Source: Streptomyces albidoflavus (GTDB lineage Bacteria; Actinomycetota; Actinomycetes; Streptomycetales; Streptomycetaceae). Taken from it: 64,000 nt of DNA. The stretch spans positions 62,001-126,000 of the forward strand of contig NZ_JOII01000002.1 in the NCBI RefSeq assembly GCF_000719955.1, read 5' to 3'. The position numbers were made by a program, and so were the translations under genes. This document shows, in pieces, positions 24,450-32,206 of this stretch (position 1 is its first letter; each line of letters opens with the position of its first letter). The notes beneath the pieces are model-generated. The model searched no databases. It was not told where the DNA came from and saw only the letters and a list, made by a program, of their open reading frames with translations.

Positions 24450-25907
24450 ATGCCTTCCTCACCCGTCCCTTCCTCTGCCGGCCCCGCTGCCCGCACCTCC
24501 CCGGCCTCCCCGCTGAGCCGCCGCGCCTTCGGCGCAGCCCTCGGCGCCACGGCTGCCGCGGCGACGGTCGGGGCGGCGGGCGCACCCGCTGCCGCCGCCG
24601 CGCCCGCCGAACGGCCGTTCCGCGCCGCCCCCGGCAGGCCCACCGGCCGCCGTCCCAACATCCTGTTCATCCTCGGCGACGACCTGGGCTGGGCCGATCT
24701 CTCCTCGTACGGCTCGCCCCACATCCGCACCCCGCACCTGGACCGGCTCGCGCGGCAGGGCGTGCGGTTCACCGACGCGTACGCCGGCTCGGCGACCTGC
24801 TCGCCCACCCGGTTCAGCCTGTACACCGGGCGGTACCCGGGGCGGACGCCGGGCGGTCTGGCCGAGCCGATCGCGGACCGTTCCGTGGGGCTGGAGCCGT
24901 CCCATCCGACGCTGGCCTCGCTGCTGCGGGACGCCGGTTACGCCACCGCGCTGATCGGCAAGTGGCACTGCGGCTACCTCCCCGACCACAGCCCGACGCG
25001 CTCCGGCTGGGACGAGTTCTTCGGCAACTTCGGCGGCGCGCTGGAGTACTACTCCAAGCTCGGCCTCGGCGGCGAGTACGACCTGTACGAGGGCGACGCC
25101 ACGTACCAGGACCTGCGGTACTACACACGCGTCCTGACCGAGCGGGCCGCCGAGTACGTGAGCCGGGACCACCGCGAGCCGTGGCTGCTCAACCTCAACT
25201 TCACCACCCCGCACTGGCCGTGGATCGCCGACGGGGACGAGGAGGAGAGCGCGGAGATCGTCCGCCGGATCAAGGCCGGTGACCGGGGCGCCCTGTGGCA
25301 CCAGGACGGCGGGTCGCTCGACAAGTACCGGGAGATGGTCGAGGACCTGGACCGTTCCGTCGGCCAGGTGCTGCGGGCGCTGGAACGCTCCGGGCAGGAG
25401 GAGAACACGCTCGTCTTCTTCGCCAGCGACAACGGCGGCGAGCGCTTCTCGTACAACTGGCCGCTGGACGGCAACAAGGGGTCACTCAAGGAGGGCGGCA
25501 TCCGGGTCCCGTCCGTCCTGCGCTGGCCGGCCCGGATCGATCCGCGCCAGGTCAGCGACGTCCCGGTCTACTCGCCGGACTGGACGGCCACCCTCCTGGA
25601 CATCGGCGGCGCCCGGCCGGACCCCGCCTACCCGCTGGACGGCACCAGCCTCGCCGGCTACCTGCTGCACGGCGAACGCCCGGAGGAACGCGACCTGTTC
25701 TGGCGGGTGCGCGGCGAGCGGGCCCTGCGGCGCGGCGACTGGAAGTACCACCGCTCCCAGGACGGCACCGACCACCTCTACGACCTCTCCCGCGACCAGC
25801 GCGAACAGGCGGACCGGGCGACGGCGGAGCCCGCCCGGCTCACGAGCCTGCGCACGGCCTGGGAGCGGACCGACGCGGGGTTGCTGCCGTATCCGGCGGC
25901 CGGGTGA
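24450..25907 (+). CDS. Tat-exported type I sulfatase
   Basis: 485 residues from ATG 24450 with GGAG upstream. The N-terminus has a twin-arginine signal (SRRAFGAAL, Arg24-Arg25) and an Ala-rich hydrophobic stretch. The sulfatase core shows LGDDLGWADL (metal Asp77, Asp78), CSPTR at 117-121 (Cys117 is converted to formylglycine), KWHCGY and FFASDNGG. The CxPTR variant is a less common form of CxPSR but is accepted by formylglycine-generating enzyme. It hydrolyses sulfate esters outside the cytoplasm. The Cys-containing leader peptide upstream implies control by sulphur or cysteine status, consistent with sulfate scavenging. Confidence 0.9.
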   Translation: MPSSPVPSSAGPAARTSPASPLSRRAFGAALGATAAAATVGAAGAPAAAAAPAERPFRAAPGRPTGRRPNILFILGDDLGWADLSSYGSPHIRTPHLDRLARQGVRFTDAYAGSATCSPTRFSLYTGRYPGRTPGGLAEPIADRSVGLEPSHPTLASLLRDAGYATALIGKWHCGYLPDHSPTRSGWDEFFGNFGGALEYYSKLGLGGEYDLYEGDATYQDLRYYTRVLTERAAEYVSRDHREPWLLNLNFTTPHWPWIADGDEEESAEIVRRIKAGDRGALWHQDGGSLDKYREMVEDLDRSVGQVLRALERSGQEENTLVFFASDNGGERFSYNWPLDGNKGSLKEGGIRVPSVLRWPARIDPRQVSDVPVYSPDWTATLLDIGGARPDPAYPLDGTSLAGYLLHGERPEERDLFWRVRGERALRRGDWKYHRSQDGTDHLYDLSRDQREQADRATAEPARLTSLRTAWERTDAGLLPYPAAG

Positions 25908-25916
25908 GAGGACGGT

Positions 25917-26867
25917 TCACCGCCCGGTACGACGGGCGACCCCGGCGGCCACCTCGCGCACGGTGGCGTCGGGGTCCTCGCGGCACAGCCGGGTGAGGCC
26001 GGCGGTGAACCGTTCACGCCGCGCCCGGGAGAGCCGGACGCCCTCCAGGATCAGCAGCGCGTGGCAGCGGACCGCCGGCCAGCGGGAGTTCAGCCCGTCG
26101 AGGGCGGCGTCCGCCTCCGCCGGTCCGGTCTCGCACAGGCTCCGGAGCTTGGCCCACGGCCACTTCACACGCGCGTGCGCGAGCCGCTCCACCACCTGCG
26201 GTACGGCGTCGGCGCCCACGGCCCGGAGCAGCGCGGTGGCCTGCTCGCGGCCGAGGGCGGCGGAGCCGGGCGGTGCCTCGACCAGGGCGATCAGCTCGCG
26301 GGTGCGCCGGCCCACGGGCAGGGCGGCCAGCCGCGCCGTCTCCCGGTACTCCGCGTCGAGTTCGGGAAAGTGCCGGCGCACCTGGGCCGGGGTGAGCGTG
26401 CGCGGCACCAGTTCCCGCGCCTCGTCCATCGCGACGACGAGGAACTCCCGGCCGACCGTGTCCTCGGCGAGCAGTTCGCGCCGCGCGGCCCGGCACGCCT
26501 TCACCACGGTCCGCAGGTAGCGGGCGTGCACCGGCTCCCAGCGCCGTCCCCCGTCCGCCGTGGCCGCCTCCTCCAGGCGGGCGGCCCAGGCGTCCTCGGC
26601 GGGACCGGGATCGAGCTGCCAGGGCCAGTCGGCGGGGCTCCACCGCAGTTCCCCGGGCGTGCACCGGTCACCGGCCGCCGAGGCGACGGCCCGCTCCCCG
26701 GCCACGCCGACGAGCGGCCAGGCGATCACCGAGCCGGTCTCGGCGTGGAACGCGTGGACGGCGGCGGCGTAGAGCCGGTCGTCGGGATGTTCGGCGCGCA
26801 TCCGCCGGACGAAACCGGTGAGCTGGTCCTGTACGGCCTGCTCCAGGCCGGCCCAGTCGAACGACAT
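25917..26867 (-). CDS. DUF4303-like protein with C-terminal HEAT-like repeats
   Basis: 316 residues. The N-terminal about 180 residues (beginning MSFDWAGLEQAVQ, with LYAAAVHAFHAETG) look like the DUF4303/SMI1-associated family, which is common near immunity and toxin loci. The C-terminal about 110 residues are helical with HEAT-like units (ALLRAVGADAVPQVVERL and VRCHALLILEGVRLSR). It is probably a protein-binding scaffold or immunity-type protein. It is convergent with the sulfatase, nine bases away, and follows PIG-L on the same strand by 20 bases, so it may be the last gene of that unit. Function unknown. Confidence 0.65.
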   Translation of the reverse strand: MSFDWAGLEQAVQDQLTGFVRRMRAEHPDDRLYAAAVHAFHAETGSVIAWPLVGVAGERAVASAAGDRCTPGELRWSPADWPWQLDPGPAEDAWAARLEEAATADGGRRWEPVHARYLRTVVKACRAARRELLAEDTVGREFLVVAMDEARELVPRTLTPAQVRRHFPELDAEYRETARLAALPVGRRTRELIALVEAPPGSAALGREQATALLRAVGADAVPQVVERLAHARVKWPWAKLRSLCETGPAEADAALDGLNSRWPAVRCHALLILEGVRLSRARRERFTAGLTRLCREDPDATVREVAAGVARRTGR

Positions 26868-26886
26868 CGGCGGATCATAGCCGGGC

Positions 26887-27630
26887 TCACGCGCCGGGGC
26901 CGGGCCGGGCGTCGAGGGTCCAGGCCAGTTCCGCGCGCAGGGGGCCGGAGCGGGCGGCGAGGGAGCCGTGGTCGGCGGCGAGGGGGGCGAGCTGGGAGGC
27001 GTGGCAGAGGACGGCGGCGCGTTTGGCGGCCCACTGTTCGTCGTCGAGGCGCACGTCGTGGGCGACGGAGCAGGGGTGGTGGCGGGTCAGCTCCTGGTAG
27101 GCGAGGCCCCATTTCTGGCTGGCGGCCAGGGCGTCGGAGGCGCCGTCGGTCGCCCATTCGGGGAGGTGGCCGGTGTAGGGCAGGTCGGCGTAGACCAGGG
27201 TGCGGGCGGCGTCCGGCCGGTCGAGGGCGGCCAGGGCCTGGTGCCGTACCCGCTCGTGGTCGGGCTGGTTGGTGCCGAGGGGGACGAGGACGGTGGTGTC
27301 GGCGGTGAGGCCGGCCAGCAGGGCGTCGAGGCCGCGCAGGGGTCCGGTGGCGCCGTAGGGGCCGTCGGGGTTGGGCAGCAGGGTCTGTTCGGCCTCCAGC
27401 AGGGCGCAGGCGCGGGCGTCCTCGGCGCGGCGGCAGGCGTACGCCTCGGCGGCCGAGGAGAAGCCGCAGGTCGCGTCCCACCGGGAGACGGGGCTGCCCT
27501 CGGGCGGGGGCCCGCCGAAGACGGTGACGACGGTGAGCGGGCGCGGCAGGCGCCGGACGAGGGCGGCGACGGAGAGGGCCGCGTCGTCGAAGTGGGGAGA
27601 GAGGACGACGGTGCGCCAGGGCGGGGTCAT
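26887..27630 (-). CDS. PIG-L/LmbE family N-deacetylase
   Basis: 247 residues. The metal motif SPHFDDAAL (His13, Asp15, Asp16) opens the LmbE-like fold, and TNQPDHERVRHQAL gives the later Asp/His pair. The C-terminal KRAAVLCHASQL matches the family's K..H.SQ pattern. PIG-L enzymes remove acetyl groups from N-acetylglucosaminyl compounds such as GlcNAc-inositol or antibiotic precursors. The ATG overlaps the stop of the DUF1796 gene (ATGA), and a NodS-like methyltransferase precedes that, so the enzyme probably deacetylates the substrate of a small amino-sugar pathway. Confidence 0.9.
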   Translation of the reverse strand: MTPPWRTVVLSPHFDDAALSVAALVRRLPRPLTVVTVFGGPPPEGSPVSRWDATCGFSSAAEAYACRRAEDARACALLEAEQTLLPNPDGPYGATGPLRGLDALLAGLTADTTVLVPLGTNQPDHERVRHQALAALDRPDAARTLVYADLPYTGHLPEWATDGASDALAASQKWGLAYQELTRHHPCSVAHDVRLDDEQWAAKRAAVLCHASQLAPLAADHGSLAARSGPLRAELAWTLDARPGPGA

Positions 27631-28286
27631 GCGTCACCTGCTTCGGTGGGGGCGGGGCGGGGTCGGGGAACGCGCAGGCCGGCGAAGGCGGCGTCCCAGG
27701 CGCGGTCGTCGCCCTGCCAGCGGCCGGGGGCGGCGGCGACGGTTCCGGTGAGGATGCCGGGCGGGAGGGCCGCGGCGTCGGCGGGGGCGGTCCGGCGCAG
27801 CCACAGCAGGGTGAAGGTGTGACCGGGGTGGCCGGCGGCGAGGACGGCGCGCAGTCGCCGGAGGTCGTCGGCGCTCGCCTCGTCGAAGGCGTCCAGGTGG
27901 ACGTGGAGAACGCGCGCCGGCGAGGCCGTCAGTCTCCGCCAGCGCTCCGCGAGGGCGGCGAACTTGGCTTGGGCCCGGGGTAGTTGGAGGTCGATGTCGC
28001 TCTGGGTGAGGCGTTCGCCGTCGCCCGGGGTGAAGTCGTGGAAGAAGCGGATGTCGCTGCCCCGGTCCAGGGCGCACTGCCCGTCGCTGAAGGGCTCGAC
28101 GGCTCCGGTGCGCAGGACGTCGCGGAAGCCGGTGTCCACGGCTTCGGTGACGGCGTCCAGGTCGAGGTCGAGCCAGTCGAAGAAGTGGGCGCTCTCCACT
28201 CCGGTGATCCGCCGGAGCTGATAGGTCGTCTCGCAGTGGTAGCCGAGGCCGACGCAGGCGTCGAAGGCCGCGCGGCGGGTGTCCAC
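27627..28286 (-). CDS. DUF1796-type putative papain-like cysteine peptidase
   Basis: 219 residues from GTG 28286 (AGAGGGG upstream), 13 bases after the preceding stop. VGLGYHCETTYQLRR followed by HFFDWLD matches the start of the DUF1796 family (glycine-Cys pattern then Phe-Asp-Trp), in which the Cys is the predicted nucleophile. HVHLDAFDEAS and LLWLRR are later conserved blocks. Despite the peptidase label these genes usually sit in glycan or natural-product clusters and their real substrate is not established. It sits between the NodS-like fusion and PIG-L genes. Confidence 0.75.
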   Translation of the reverse strand: MDTRRAAFDACVGLGYHCETTYQLRRITGVESAHFFDWLDLDLDAVTEAVDTGFRDVLRTGAVEPFSDGQCALDRGSDIRFFHDFTPGDGERLTQSDIDLQLPRAQAKFAALAERWRRLTASPARVLHVHLDAFDEASADDLRRLRAVLAAGHPGHTFTLLWLRRTAPADAAALPPGILTGTVAAAPGRWQGDDRAWDAAFAGLRVPRPRPAPTEAGDA

Positions 28287-28299
28287 GGTCGCCCCTCTC

Positions 28300-29484
28300 T
28301 CAGTGGGGGGCAAGGGGGGCGGCGGGCGGTGGGGTCCTGCGGCGCAGGGCCAGGCCGTGGCTGCCGCGTTTGGTGAGGTAGGCGCGGCCGCCGCAGACGG
28401 CCTCGATCCGGGGCTCCACCAGGACCGTCTCGTCGGCCACCTCCCAGTGCGGGGTGTGGGCGAGCCAGGGCCGGACGGTGGTGCGCAGGGCCTCGGGTTC
28501 GAGGGCGAGGAGGACGAGGTCGGCGGGGAGCCGGTCGAGGAGGGCCAGGTCCTGGCCGTAGTAGAGCATCTCGATCAGCAGGTGGGGGCCGCGCGGTCCG
28601 GACCCGTCGGCCAGTTCCTTCAGGCCGTCGGCCGAGACGCGCAGGTGCTCGGCGCCGGCGAGGGCGGTGGTCAGGCGGTGGCGGAAGCGGTCGTTGGGCT
28701 CGGTGGCGTGGACCCGGTGGCCGGCGGCGAGCAGGCGGCGGGTCAGGGCGCCCTCGCAGGCGCCGGCCTCGACCAGGGGTGCCGTTCCGGGCGGGCAGTG
28801 GCGGACGGTCCAGGCGAGGGTGGCGTCGAGCCGGGCCCGTTCGTAGGGGGAGGCGGCGAACTCCCAGGGGTCGTCGACCTCGGCGGCGTCGTCGCCGAGG
28901 CTGGCCAGCAGCGCGTACAGGCGGTCGGCCTCGGCGGGCTCCGAGCGGAAGAAGCGCTCGGAGGCCGGGACGCGAGCGGTGTCGATCCGGTACTGCGGGG
29001 AGCCGGCGGCGAGCAGCTCCTGACCGTGGAGGTTGACGAACTCCCTCTTCGCCTCGGCCAGTTCCGGGGTGAGGGGAATGTCCTCGTCGCTGATGACCTG
29101 GAGATACGGCGAGTGGCCGACCGCGTGCCGCACCGACAGCCCGTGCGCGGCGCGGACGGTGTCCCGGCCCAGCCGGGCGCGTGCCTCGCGGTTGTCGGCG
29201 GGCGAGTGGGTCCACACCGCGGCCTCGCGCCCGGCGGCCGCCGCGCCGATCCGGGCGGCCAGCTCTTCCGTCGTGGGCCAGGGGGTGCCCGGCTCCTCGG
29301 GCGGACGCAGGTGCGGGGCGAGGAGGGCGAGCCGTTCGGCGAGGCCCGTGCCGGGCGGGAGGCTGACGGTGACCTCGGGGTCGGCCAGCACCACCACGGC
29401 CTCGTCACGCGCCTCCCGGCTCAGCACGGTGAGGAATTCGAGTACGGCGTCCTCCACGCGGACGCACACCAAGACATCGATCAC
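28300..29484 (-). CDS. Degenerate PIG-L-like domain fused to NodS-like SAM methyltransferase
   Basis: 394 residues from GTG 29484 (AGGA seven bases upstream). The C-terminal half (about 215-385) is a NodS-family methyltransferase: SPYERARLDATLAW, then LVEAGACEGALTRRLL as the SAM-binding loop and HATEPNDRF. The N-terminal half looks like a broken PIG-L deacetylase: LVCVRVEDAVLEF in place of the SPHxDDAxL metal motif, then AVWTHSPADNREA, and EAKREFVNLHGQE like the family's K..H.SQ end. The metal ligands are lost, so it is probably catalytically dead or a binding module. The first gene of a three-gene unit, with a dre-like box 86 bases upstream. Confidence 0.78.
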   Translation of the reverse strand: MIDVLVCVRVEDAVLEFLTVLSREARDEAVVVLADPEVTVSLPPGTGLAERLALLAPHLRPPEEPGTPWPTTEELAARIGAAAAGREAAVWTHSPADNREARARLGRDTVRAAHGLSVRHAVGHSPYLQVISDEDIPLTPELAEAKREFVNLHGQELLAAGSPQYRIDTARVPASERFFRSEPAEADRLYALLASLGDDAAEVDDPWEFAASPYERARLDATLAWTVRHCPPGTAPLVEAGACEGALTRRLLAAGHRVHATEPNDRFRHRLTTALAGAEHLRVSADGLKELADGSGPRGPHLLIEMLYYGQDLALLDRLPADLVLLALEPEALRTTVRPWLAHTPHWEVADETVLVEPRIEAVCGGRAYLTKRGSHGLALRRRTPPPAAPLAPH

Positions 29485-29569
29485 GGGCAGTCCTGTCTGT
29501 CGCGTGCGCCGACCGGGCGGAGAATCGCCGGAGGGCGCGAACGGGACACGCTTCGGCGGTCTCCCGCCC

Positions 29570-29585
29570 ATAGGACTAGACCTAT
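29570..29585. promoter_or_regulatory. DasR-like palindrome upstream of the PIG-L/NodS unit
   Basis: The 16-base near-palindrome ATAGGACTAGACCTAT lies 86 bases upstream of the NodS-fusion start. It keeps the GGTCTAG core and CC of the DasR responsive element (A, C/G, TGGTCTAGACCA, G/C, T) but differs in the flanking positions (11 of 16 matches counted by eye). DasR is the GlcNAc-responsive GntR repressor, which fits deacetylase genes downstream. The remaining gap 29,485-29,828 shows no gene, only GC-rich sequence. Confidence 0.5.
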
Positions 29586-29828
29586 CACGGTGGCTGCGGA
29601 GCGCCCCGGGGTTGGCGCGCTTTCCGGTCCGATCCGGAACAGGGCCCGGACGCCTGGCCTCTTGGGCGGATCACGGGCGGGAGAAGCCGTGACCTGCCTG
29701 ACCGGCGGCGGCCGCCGCAGGGAGACGGGGCACCGGATGGCTGATTCCGGCGGGTGGGGCATGGCGGACGGGGCGCGACAGGGGCTATGGGGCCTGCGGG
29801 CTCGTGCGCCGGGAGGGGGGACGGAGGC

Positions 29829-30284
29829 TCAGGGGCGGGGCCACGGACGGCCGCTGAGCCGCTCGATCCCCGCGTTGAAGCGGCGCAGATAGGCGGCGAA
29901 GGCGGCGATGTCCTCCTCCGGCCAGTCGGCCATGACCCGGTCCAGGGAGGCCACGACCCCCTCGCGCTCCTCCCGCAGGGCCTCCATCCCGGCCTCGGTC
30001 ATCCGGAACTTACGGGCCATGCCGCCCTCCGGATCGGGGACGCGCTCGGCCAGCCCGGCGCGGAGCACGGCGGCGGTCTGCCGGTTGAGCGTGGAGGCGT
30101 CCAGGCCGAAGGCGTCACTCAGTTCGCCGATGGACATCGGCCCCTGCACCTCCAGGCGGCTGAGCAGGATGTACGCGCTGCGCTCCAGCGCGCCGTGCCG
30201 GCGCCGCCCGGCGCGCTGGTGGAGGAAGGAGTGGCGGCCCAACAGCATCTGCTCGTACTCGACCTCGCGCGCCGCCTCGCCCAT
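29829..30284 (-). CDS. MarR family transcriptional regulator
   Basis: 151 residues from ATG 30284. The winged helix is visible: LERSAYILLSRLE, then GPMSIGELSDAFGLDASTLNRQTAAVLRAGLAERVPDPEGGMARKF, where the helix-turn-helix and wing are complete, and a C-terminal dimerisation helix. Earlier in-frame starts (30,359 and upstream) would run into the operator region and are less likely. It is divergent from an MFS exporter gene, the standard arrangement for a repressor that senses a compound and releases the exporter promoter. The dyad at 30,383-30,411 is the probable operator. Confidence 0.9.
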   Translation of the reverse strand: MGEAAREVEYEQMLLGRHSFLHQRAGRRRHGALERSAYILLSRLEVQGPMSIGELSDAFGLDASTLNRQTAAVLRAGLAERVPDPEGGMARKFRMTEAGMEALREEREGVVASLDRVMADWPEEDIAAFAAYLRRFNAGIERLSGRPWPRP

Positions 30285-30382
30285 CCGCCCTGCCGCCTTC
30301 CGTTCACCCCTGGGAGCACCGGCGTACCCCCGCCCCACGCTCCGGAGCCATCGTCTCATGCGCGTGCAGAACGCACGTAGCA

Positions 30383-30411
30383 TGCACGATACATTCGATG
30401 TGTACGATGCA
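30383..30411. promoter_or_regulatory. Probable MarR operator and promoter between regulator and exporter
   Basis: An AT-rich island in an otherwise GC-rich gap carries an imperfect 29-base dyad: outer TGCA (30383-30386 and 30408-30411) and inner ACAT/ATGT arms (30391-30394 and 30398-30401) around TCG. It lies 45 bases before the MFS start and about 100 before MarR. Either TACGAT or GATACA could serve as a -10. Palindromes of this size are typical MarR sites. Confidence 0.6.
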
Positions 30412-30455
30412 CATCACTTCGCAGCCCCTCCCCCACCGACCCCAGGAGCACGCCC

Positions 30456-31901
30456 ATGGCCTCCTCGCAGCCCACCGCACGGCCCGGCGCGGTGGTCGCC
30501 GTGCTGGCCTTCGCCGGCACCACCGCCGCGATCATGCAGACGCTGGTGACCCCGCTCATCGCGGAGCTTCCCCGCATCCTCTCCACGTCCGCCTCGAACG
30601 CGACGTGGGTGATCACCGTGACGCTGCTGGTCTCCGCGGTCTGCGTGCCGGTCGTCGGCCGCCTCGGTGACCTGCTCGGCAAGCGCCGGATGCTGCTGGC
30701 CTGTTCGGTGCCGCTGATGGCCGGCTCCGTGGTCTGCGCGCTCGCCTCGTCGGTGGTGCCGATGATCGTCGGCCGCGGCCTGCAGGGCATGGGAATGGGG
30801 ATGGTGCCGCTCGGCATCGCCCTGCTGCGCGACGTGGTGCCCGAGGAACGGCTCAGCTCCTCCATCGCCCTGGTCAGCGCCTCCATGGGGATCGGCGGCG
30901 GGCTGGGCCTGCCGCTCTCCGCGGCGGTCGCGCAGTACGCGAACTGGCGGGTGCTCTTCTGGGGTTCCGCCGCGCTGGCCGCGGTGATCGCCGCGCTGGT
31001 CTGGTTCCTCGTCCCGAGCGTCCCGGCCGTGGGCAAGGGCCGGCGGTTCGACGCGGCGGGCGCCGTCGGGCTGGGCGCGGGCCTGGTCTGCCTGCTCCTC
31101 GCGGTCTCCAAGGGGGCCGAGTGGGGCTGGGGTTCGGCCACCACGCTCGGCCTCTTCGCGGCGGCGGCCCTCGTCCTGCCGGCCTGGGGCGCGTGGGAGC
31201 TGCGGATCGCCGACCCCCTGGTGGATCTGCGCACGACCGCCCGGCCGCGCGTACTGCTCACCAACCTCGCCTCGGTCTTCGTGGGTTTCGCGATGTACGC
31301 GAGCATGCTGGTGATGCCGCAGCTGCTCCAGTTCCCCGAGGCCACCGGGTACGGCCTGGGGCAGTCGATCCTCGCGGCGGGCCTGTGGATGGCCCCCGGC
31401 GGCATCATGATGATGGTGGTCTCGCCGTACGGCGGGAAGCTCACCGACGCACGCGGCCCCAAGTTCACCCTGATCACCGGCGTCCTGGTGATCGCCGCCG
31501 GCTACGGGGCCTCGGTGGCCCTGATGGGCTCCGCCTGGGGCATCATGCTCGCCATCATGGTGATCAACAGCGGTGTCGGACTCGCCTACGGCTCGATGCC
31601 CGCCCTCATCATGAGTTCCGTCCCGCGCACCGAGACCGCCGCGGCCAACAGTTTCAACACCCTGATGCGTTCGCTCGGCACCTCGACGGGGGCCGCGGTG
31701 ACGGGCGTGGTCCTCTCCCAGATGACGGTGGGGCTGGGCGGTGCCGTCGTGACCTCCGAGAGCGGGTTCCGTACCGGACTGCTGATCGGATGCGGGGTCG
31801 CACTCGTCTCCGCGGTCGTCGCGTCGGCCATTCCCGCCGCCCGCCGCGCGGCCCGGGAGGAGTCCGCCCCGCCCGCGGAGAAGGCTCCCGCCGGAGTGTG
31901 A
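30456..31901 (+). CDS. MFS multidrug/H+ antiporter (DHA2-like)
   Basis: 481 residues with AGGAG before the ATG and 12-14 membrane helices. The motif A-like loop GRLGDLLGKRRM lies after helix 2, and the family C motif region ASMGIGGGLGLPLS is in the fifth helix, marking a drug exporter. The C-terminus is a Pro/Ala/Glu cytoplasmic tail. It extrudes small toxic compounds using the proton gradient. It is divergent from MarR, the likely repressor. The downstream P450 is 305 bases away and has its own promoter region, so a functional link is not evident. Confidence 0.92.
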   Translation: MASSQPTARPGAVVAVLAFAGTTAAIMQTLVTPLIAELPRILSTSASNATWVITVTLLVSAVCVPVVGRLGDLLGKRRMLLACSVPLMAGSVVCALASSVVPMIVGRGLQGMGMGMVPLGIALLRDVVPEERLSSSIALVSASMGIGGGLGLPLSAAVAQYANWRVLFWGSAALAAVIAALVWFLVPSVPAVGKGRRFDAAGAVGLGAGLVCLLLAVSKGAEWGWGSATTLGLFAAAALVLPAWGAWELRIADPLVDLRTTARPRVLLTNLASVFVGFAMYASMLVMPQLLQFPEATGYGLGQSILAAGLWMAPGGIMMMVVSPYGGKLTDARGPKFTLITGVLVIAAGYGASVALMGSAWGIMLAIMVINSGVGLAYGSMPALIMSSVPRTETAAANSFNTLMRSLGTSTGAAVTGVVLSQMTVGLGGAVVTSESGFRTGLLIGCGVALVSAVVASAIPAARRAAREESAPPAEKAPAGV

Positions 31902-32206
31902 GAAGGGCGCGCGGCACCCGTTCACCTGTCCGCGTCGATTACCGGCCGCATACACCGAACGCTCCCGCCCGCCCGCCTCCCGAATGCGACAGCTTTCTCC
32001 ACAGGAACGTCGCAGGGCGGCGCGCGGTCCGGAGGCGGCCCCATCCGGAGGCCCGGGAAGTTCCTGGCCGAGGCCGTTCCCCGCCCACCGAGCCGCGTAC
32101 GCGCGTGCCCGTTCCGAGCCTTTCCGGTAAATGGCCGAGAAGAGCTCGGAGAAGTTAAGTCAACTGCTTTACTCGGGGCCCTGTCCGCACTGACGAGGAG
32201 GCCCGT
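31902..32206 (+). promoter_or_regulatory. Intergenic region with probable P450 promoter
   Basis: 305 bases without a gene. Near its right end is an AT-rich patch, AAGTTAAGTCAACTGCTTTACT (read as a region, 32,152-32,173), with short inverted arms AGTT (32153-32156) and AACT (32162-32165) that may be a regulator half-site pair; TTTACT could be a -10. GAGGAGG at 32,197-32,203 is the ribosome site. The left part is GC-rich with no recognisable structure. Confidence 0.4.

Noticed and set aside
24077..24826. Minus-strand open frame across the start of the sulfatase gene.
   Set aside because: It has low-complexity Ala/Arg/Gly composition, no ribosome site and mirrors the sulfatase signal-peptide region.
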